Positions 59,091-64,000 of a stretch of 64,000 nucleotides of DNA are shown here, in pieces. A program made the translations under genes and the position numbers. Source of the stretch: Triticum aestivum (lineage: Eukaryota > Streptophyta > Magnoliopsida > Poales > Poaceae); contig NC_057814.1 in the NCBI RefSeq assembly GCF_018294505.1, forward strand, positions 34,942,613 to 35,006,612, read 5' to 3'. The first letter of the stretch is position 1. Every line of letters starts with the position of its first letter. The notes beneath the pieces were generated by a model. The model worked only from the letters and a program-made list of their open reading frames with translations, did no database searches and was not told the DNA's origin.

Positions 59091-59503
59091 TGAAGGAAAT
59101 ATGCCCTAGAAGCAATAATAAAGTTGTTAGTTATATTTCCTTATATCATGATAAATGTTTATTATTCATGCTAGAATTGTATTAACCGGAAACTTAGTAC
59201 TTGTGTGAATACATAGACAATGCCTCGACTTGACTAGCTCCTTAATCAAACATGGTTAAGTTTCCTAACCATAGACATGTGTTGTCATTTGATGAACGGG
59301 ATCACATCATTAGAGAATGATGTGATGGACAAGACCCATCTGTTAGCTTAGCATAAATGATCATTTAGTTTTATTGCTATTGCTTTTATCATGACTTATA
59401 CATGTTCCTCTGACTATGACATTATGCAACTTCCGAATACCGGAGGAACACCTTGTGTGCTATCAAACGTCACAACGTAACTGGGTGATTATAAAGATGC
59501 TCT
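59091..59503 (+). repeat. Copia A 3' LTR, first 413 bp
   Basis: It starts TGAAGGAAATATGCCC like the Copia C LTR and follows it, with many differences, to the ataaagatgctct point. There CACTA2 begins. The expected continuation (acaggtgtctcc) does not occur in the window. Confidence 0.9.
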
Positions 59504-59849
59504 CACTGGTGTGCGTTGGTCCTAAACAAACGGTTTTTAACCCCTTTCCGCGACTGCATTTGGAACCGTCGCCAACTGAGTGTGGGCGATAGGGGGTCCT
59601 TCCCACACGACCCAGAAACCGCCGGGGATAGGGAGCCTTGATGCATACAGTTGTCCCTATATAACCATTTCCAATATCTCGAATATCCCAAACGCTTCAT
59701 CCTTGCTACTCGTTTGTGCTCGCATTGCCATCGCAGTCGGAGTTTTGTGGTTTTACCTAAAACCAGGCAGATTCTAGGCACGGGAGCTTTCCAGGCAGAT
59801 TCTAGGCAGATTCCAGGCACGGGAGATTTACGATACCTGGCACATCACA

Positions 59850-60070
59850 AATAGTTCATGATTATAAACCGTGTACGAAGGTAGACAATCACACACATTT
59901 AATTTTCCTGCACCGTATGTGATAGTGTGTGACATCACACACGCTTTGCGAACAGCAACTGTGTGCATGCTTGCACACGTTTCCTCTCTGTGAACCGTCT
60001 CGAATTATGGTGTATATCGCAAACGTTTTTGTTTTACCAACCGTGTGTGCCGTAATGACCTCCAAAACGT
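59850..60070. repeat. CACTA2 subterminal repeats
   Basis: Cores such as accgtgtacga, accgtatgtgatagtgtgtga, cacacgctttgcg and accgtgtgtgcc match the CACTA1 subterminal cores. Confidence 0.7.
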
Positions 60071-60307
60071 AATTTCGCCCTAATTTAATTGCTGTGATTT
60101 AAAATTGTACCTAATTTAAACTTGAAAGTAGGCTTCATATCCATCAGGTTCAAACAACCAATGCATTATTCGATTCACAGGTACATATGTTTAAGAATTA
60201 CATCAGCACCAAATGAAGAATGATGTACCAGGGTTCTATACTTGTACTATTACAGATGGTAAAGAAAGAGACATTCCAGTTGCTGAACAAGGTGAAGCGG
60301 AATGGCC

Positions 60308-60688
60308 CTATTGTGCTCTCCTAGATGCAGAAGGCATGTAGGACTCTAGTCCAACCCCTTGTGATGGCCAGCCGCCAATCATGTAGTTTGAGCGGTAATC
60401 TTGAGTAAACTTCTTCAGGATCCACTGCAAAAGAAAAAAGATTCAGATATTTTCATCTAACACAACTCGTTACAGGCAGTAAAAAGAATGCTACAGGGTT
60501 CTTACATACCATCCTGCAGTTCACTGTTGTCTTGCATAAAGTGTAAACAAATAGTTCGATTGACATCTTTTGACCCATTTTAATAACAATCTTTATCAGC
60601 TTCCTCAGTTGATGCTGGTTCATGAATATCTCATTGCCCCATACGCAGAAAGGGTCGAAGTGTGGATCTTTGGCAATGATATATGTAC
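60308..60688 (-). CDS. Last two exons of an unknown gene in CACTA2 (possibly B3-like)
   Basis: Exon 60688-60510 is bounded by acceptor gcttttag and donor GTATGTAAG. Exon 60424-60308 starts after acceptor ttttgcag and ends at TAG. Phases match (exon 1 enters in phase 1, leaves in phase 0) and the joined frame of about 98 codons is open (AKDPHFDPFCVWG, MNQHQLRKLIKIV, LKKFTQDYRSNYM, GGWPSQGVGLESYMP). The pattern of short strands with a central helix is reminiscent of B3-type folds, but this is weak. No upstream exon was found, so this may be a captured 3' gene fragment. Confidence 0.45.
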
Positions 60689-60689
60689 C

Positions 60690-61295
60690 TAAAAGCACCA
60701 AGTTAATATTAGAAGCTAAACAACAATTGACAAATGATGTAGTACAACACTCCATCCATCCCATTATATAAGATTTTATTACATGTATATCTAGACATCA
60801 TCAGAACATTAAGGTAACACTCTTCCTTATTGCTATGTAGCCTAGGATTGCATATTTAGTCATTCAGTACAATGCATGTTGCTAAACAACAATTGAAAAA
60901 CGAAAAGGCATGTTAACTGCAGTATACTTAACAACAACCAAATATCATAATTCATAGTGGTATTGTTGAAACTGTTATTGATGAAATTGAACTGCACGGC
61001 AAATAGTTGCACGTATAGAGCATCACATTGTGAAGAACTGAAATAAACAAGTCATAAGGACATCTCTAGGCGATCCTTAAAAAGTTAAAGGACTAAAACC
61101 CTTAGTGGATATATATATATATACTCCAGCAATTTTTGGCCTTTTCTAGTCGATCCCCTAAACTTAAGGTTGTAAAGTTCAATTTGATCAAGTTCAAAGC
61201 AGGTTCAACCGAAAGTAGCATGCATTCAAACATAAACATAGATAGTTTTGCATAACCGAACATCAAACATAATTTTAAACTAAGCTAAACTACTT
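60690..61295. other. CACTA2 intergenic stretch
   Basis: AT-rich and no gene seen. It contains a short (ta)n run near 61107-61121. Confidence 0.6.
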
Positions 61296-62120
61296 TCAGT
61301 CGAGGTCGAGCCAATCCTTCTTCGTCTTGTACGGTGTGCCGCGAGCCGGGTCCGGGCCAGTACCGTCGTCGGGGTCATTGGGGAAGGCACTCCTCCACTC
61401 GTCGACGTCGATCTCCTCGTCCTCGGGGCCCACCTCGACGCCCTCCGTGCCGCCGTTGCCGCCACCTTCGACCTCATCATCAGAGGAGAGCGCGATAACC
61501 TCACCGCCCTCCGCGCCGCCGTCCTCGCCGCCTTCGACCTCGTCATCGGAGGAGAGCGCGATAACCTCGCCGCCCTCCGCGCCGGCAAAGATCGCCCGCT
61601 CCGCCTCCACGAATTCCGGGTGCTGCCGGCGGAGCTCTTGCATGTAGGCCTCATCGGCGGCCTCGGCCTCGAGGCGCTCCCACGCCTCGCGGTCCTCCCG
61701 CGCCATAGCCGAGCTCACCACCCCTGTCTCCTGCGGAACGAGGTGGACCGGACGTGTGTCGAAGGGGAAATTGAGCCTAGCCACCGCGCCGTGGTAGCGG
61801 ACCTGCCAGCGGTCGTACTCCATGGCCGCGAGCTCGGCCGTGTGGAAGCTACCGAGCCACCGGCGGGTGTGGGTCTCTCGATCTGTAATCTCGGCGAACC
61901 ACGTCCCCCACCGCCGCTGCCAGACCCCGAGGTAGAACTTTGTCGGCTGCCGGGTCCAAGGGAGGACAGGGAAGTCCTCAAACCGGCGTAGGGGCGCGGC
62001 GGCGGGCGGATCGAGGGACCGGCGACGGTGGATCAGGCCCGCGGACGACGACAGGGACACCTCGGCGGCCACCTCGCCGGCGTCGGGCGAAAAGGCCGCG
62101 ATAAACCTCTTTTCGGCCAT
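61296..62120 (-). CDS. AP2/ERF-domain protein carried by CACTA2 (274 aa)
   Basis: A single-exon frame runs from ATG 62120 (MAEKRFIAAF) to TGA. Residues 63-120 form an AP2/ERF DNA-binding domain: YLGVWQRRWGTW, AEITD, RRWLGSF, TAELAAMEYD, LNFPF. This matches the family's GVR-x-R-x-WG, AEI, WLG-F-TAE-AA-YD and NFP positions, although the second basic position of the first strand is changed (GVWQ rather than GVRQ/GVRR). A helical linker follows. Two copies of GGEVIALSSDDEVEGG (about residues 183-220) lie in an acidic tail; each VIALSSDDE looks like a phospho-dependent SUMO-interaction motif. An acidic C-terminus ends DWLDLD. The family acts as nuclear transcription regulators. The frame is unbroken. 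Confidence 0.8.
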   Translation of the reverse strand: MAEKRFIAAFSPDAGEVAAEVSLSSSAGLIHRRRSLDPPAAAPLRRFEDFPVLPWTRQPTKFYLGVWQRRWGTWFAEITDRETHTRRWLGSFHTAELAAMEYDRWQVRYHGAVARLNFPFDTRPVHLVPQETGVVSSAMAREDREAWERLEAEAADEAYMQELRRQHPEFVEAERAIFAGAEGGEVIALSSDDEVEGGEDGGAEGGEVIALSSDDEVEGGGNGGTEGVEVGPEDEEIDVDEWRSAFPNDPDDGTGPDPARGTPYKTKKDWLDLD

Positions 62121-62450
62121 TGGCTCCTCGAGCTCCCTGGCACATGGGCAGAGGTTGAGGATGGAGGCGCCGACGATGGCAGCGACCTACCAATGGTTTT
62201 GAGGGTTGTGTGTGTCTCTGTGAGCGGAGGTTTTGGGGTGTGTGTGGAGGGGGGGGAGGTTGTGTTTGAGGAAATACTGCGGCAACTGAAAATTTTACTA
62301 GGCGGGAGTAACAAGGCGGGGCTACTGAAAATTTGGATCAAGGGCGAGTAGATATTTTTGAGATTGCGAGGGATGCAGAGGCGCGAGTAAAATGCCGGGG
62401 CTACTGAAAATTTGAATCAAGGGACTGAAGCAGAGCGGGAGTAATAGACA
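62121..62450 (-). promoter_or_regulatory. Upstream region of the AP2/ERF gene
   Basis: Non-coding. It contains a short duplicated segment (ggggctactgaaaatttg near 62318 and 62397). Confidence 0.4.
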
Positions 62451-62720
62451 TTGCACACGGTCCGCACATACTAATCGTGTGCTATCAAACATTAATAACT
62501 TCCATGCGATAGATATTTTCGAGATTGCGAGGGATCCAGAGGAGGGAGTTTTTTGGGAGTGAGCTAGTGTGCTTGACACGCCGGTTGTGGACTGTAGCCG
62601 ACGCACCTTCTCGCGTAAGCCATAGGCGTACTATACACCGACGGTGCTCCAAGATATTTTGTACTACATCTCACACGGTTGGTGATAATAAACTGTGTGG
62701 GATCTACTTGATTTGAATTA
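62450..62720. repeat. CACTA2 inner subterminal-type repeats
   Basis: gcacacggtccgcacata, cacacggttggtg and ctgtgtgggatctac match CACTA1 subterminal cores, so cargo is bracketed on both sides. A 33-bp stretch (agattgcgagggat core) repeats at about 62350 and 62512. Confidence 0.65.
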
Positions 62721-62819
62721 CAAAATGGGGTCACAGCGTCAATGGATGCTGTTTGAATTGCTAGACCTTTTATCTGTAGTGAACATGCAACTATATGTGT
62801 GTCGTAAAAGAATTGGAAT

Positions 62820-64000
62820 TATTCAGGGTTCGTTTGGACATTTTATACAATAAACTGGTTTTCTAGCCATTTCACGTGCACAATTCAAAATTGAACTACA
62901 TGCACATGCTCCGGTGCATACAAATTGGTTGCAAAATCAAATCCGTGTCCTTCAGTGCATGCTTAGGTCCCATGCAAGAAATGGGAATGTATTTTTCGGG
63001 GTTCGTTTGGCCTTTTTTATACATTAACTGGGTTTTCTAGGCATTTTATGTGCATAATTCAAATTGAACTACAAGCACATGCTCCAATGCACCAAAGTTG
63101 GTTGAAAAATCACATGTGTGTCCTTGGGTGAATTTCTAGGTCCCATGCAAGAGATGGGAATGAATTTCAAACACTAGGGCACTGTTGATTGCCGACAAAA
63201 CGTTGAGATACCTGGTTTTTAAATTCTAGTAAATTCAAAACTCGTCTGAAATTCATGAAACTTGGCATGCTATCATGGAGGGGAATCAACATGCCGTGGT
63301 GAAAATTTTGTCCCATTTGGGACAGGTTTGGGTATAAGCTTCTCATAACAAGCATGATGGTTTCGACAGGGAACGTACCACCTTTGGGGACGAGATGATA
63401 TCTGTTGCCTCTTATTGCTTTCAAAAAATTTCTAGTGTCAACATAGAACAACAGGAGTGTTGTGTTTAATCTTGGAAATTTTCGAGGTTCGTTTGGCCTT
63501 TTTTATACATTAACTGGGTTTTGTAGGCATTTTATGTGCATAATTCAAATTTGAACTACAAGCACATGCTCCAATGCACTAAAGTTGGTTGAAAAATCAC
63601 ACGCGTATCCTTGGGTGAATTTCTAGGTCCCGTGCAAGAGATTGGAATGAAATTCAAAGACAAGGGCACTGTTGATTGCCAGCAAAACGTTGAGATGCCT
63701 TGTTTATAAATTCTAGTAAATCCAAAACTCGTGTGAAATTCATGAAACTTGGCATGCTATCATGGAGCGGCATCAACATGCTGTGGTAAAAAAATTGTCC
63801 CATTTGCTGTAGGTTCGGGTATAAGCTTCTCACAAACCAGAGCTTCTCACAACAAGCATGATGGTTTCGATAGGGAACGTCCCACCTTTGGGGATGAAAC
63901 AATATCCATTGCCTCTTATTGATTTCAAATTTTTTCTCATGTCAACATAGAACAACAGGAGTGTTGTGTCAATTTTTGGGATTTTTCGGGGTTTGTTTGG
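62820..64000 (-). repeat. CACTA2 tandem array, about 490-bp units, start of array
   Basis: The marker ggttcgtttgg recurs at about 62828, 63000, 63487 and 63982; the 63000-63487-63982 spacing is about 490 bp, and the first interval is a partial unit. Read on -, the units are diverged homologues of the CACTA1 unit (gttccct-tcg-aaccat, ccaatttttttaccaca and related segments). The minus frames at 63167-63451 and 63654-63902 match the CACTA1 unit frame. Confidence 0.82.

Larger units (their letters stand above)
20767..59503 (+). mobile_element. Copia A: Angela/WIS-like element, outer host of the nest (both ends missing)
   Basis: This element is the target for Gypsy 1, Gypsy 2, CACTA1 and CACTA2. 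Its own sequence is 20767-23140, 32343-32705, 57927-59090 (pol and tract) and 59091-59503 (start of the 3' LTR). The pieces line up in order with the intact layout of Copia C. Many stops and one lost integrase catalytic residue show that it is old. Its 5' LTR lies left of the window, and the rest of its 3' LTR lies beyond CACTA2. Confidence 0.9.
59504..64000. mobile_element. CACTA2: CACTA element with AP2/ERF cargo, runs off-window
   Basis: It begins CACTGGTGTGCG inside the Copia A LTR and shares about 130 terminal bases with the right end of CACTA1, in opposite orientation. Expected TSD is tct (59501-59503 on the left); the right copy is off-window. Inside are subterminal repeats (59850-60070 and 62450-62720), two genes on - (60308-60690 and 61296-62120), and from about 62820 a tandem array related to that of CACTA1 but inverted. 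No transposase is seen in this part. Confidence 0.82.

Noticed and set aside
60308..61296. AP2/ERF and the neighbouring gene as one RAV-type (AP2 plus B3) protein
   Set aside because: The AP2/ERF frame ends at a clear stop, the B3 resemblance of the neighbour is weak, and no joining splice sites were found.
62760..62780. ctgtagtg at 62773-62780 as the right end of CACTA2
   Set aside because: Flanks do not give a TSD with the left side, Copia A LTR does not resume, and the tandem array of the same element follows.

Overview
This window is repeat DNA from a large grass genome, almost certainly Triticeae (wheat, Aegilops or barley group). The evidence is Angela/WIS/BARE1-type Copia retrotransposons with about 1.73 kb LTRs, Gypsy elements that carry an extra antisense gene, and long CACTA DNA transposons, all nested in one another. 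No bacterial feature, rRNA, tRNA or CRISPR array was seen, and no host gene outside a transposon was found. Almost every base belongs to a nested stack whose junctions can be read from target-site duplications (TSDs), LTR ends and resumed reading frames.

Layout. The outermost host is an Angela-like Copia element (Copia A, + strand). Its gag-protease-integrase part is at 20767-23140, a reverse-transcriptase piece at 32343-32705, the rest of RT and RNase H at 57927-59070, and the start of its 3' LTR at 59091-59503. Its 5' end lies outside the window. (1) Gypsy 1 (+) sits in Copia A gag and runs from off-window to 20766. It is itself split by Copia B (1-8527, a degenerate Copia with nearly identical LTRs) and by a solo LTR of the same family as Copia B (10374-12543, reversed, TSD acggc). 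(2) Gypsy 2 (-, 23141-32342) sits in Copia A pol and has lost its 3' LTR. (3) CACTA1 (32706-57926, about 25.2 kb, TSD aag) interrupts Copia A RT. It contains a full-length Angela element, Copia C (-, 38968-47697, TSD agttg), and a smaller CACTA, CACTA3 (49952-54069, TSD aag). (4) CACTA2 starts at 59504 inside the Copia A 3' LTR, in inverted orientation relative to CACTA1, and leaves the window.

How the parts work together. The retrotransposons encode gag, protease, RT/RNase H and integrase. All copies here are broken by stops, frameshifts, deletions or lost catalytic residues, so they would need help in trans. The three CACTA elements show no recognisable transposase in the window. Instead they carry ordinary-looking plant genes: a three-exon GRF-type zinc-finger gene, an Ala-rich coiled-coil gene, two unknown genes, an AP2/ERF-domain gene with two SUMO-interaction-like motifs, and a multi-exon B3-like gene. 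In CACTA1 and CACTA2 these genes lie between short subterminal repeats and an array of about 500-bp tandem repeats. CACTA1 and CACTA2 share terminal sequence and diverged copies of the repeat but carry different genes in the equivalent slot. This modular, gene-carrying CACTA family is the most interesting content of the window.

Limits: family names are assigned by recognition of motifs only, without database searches. Divergence counts are by eye.
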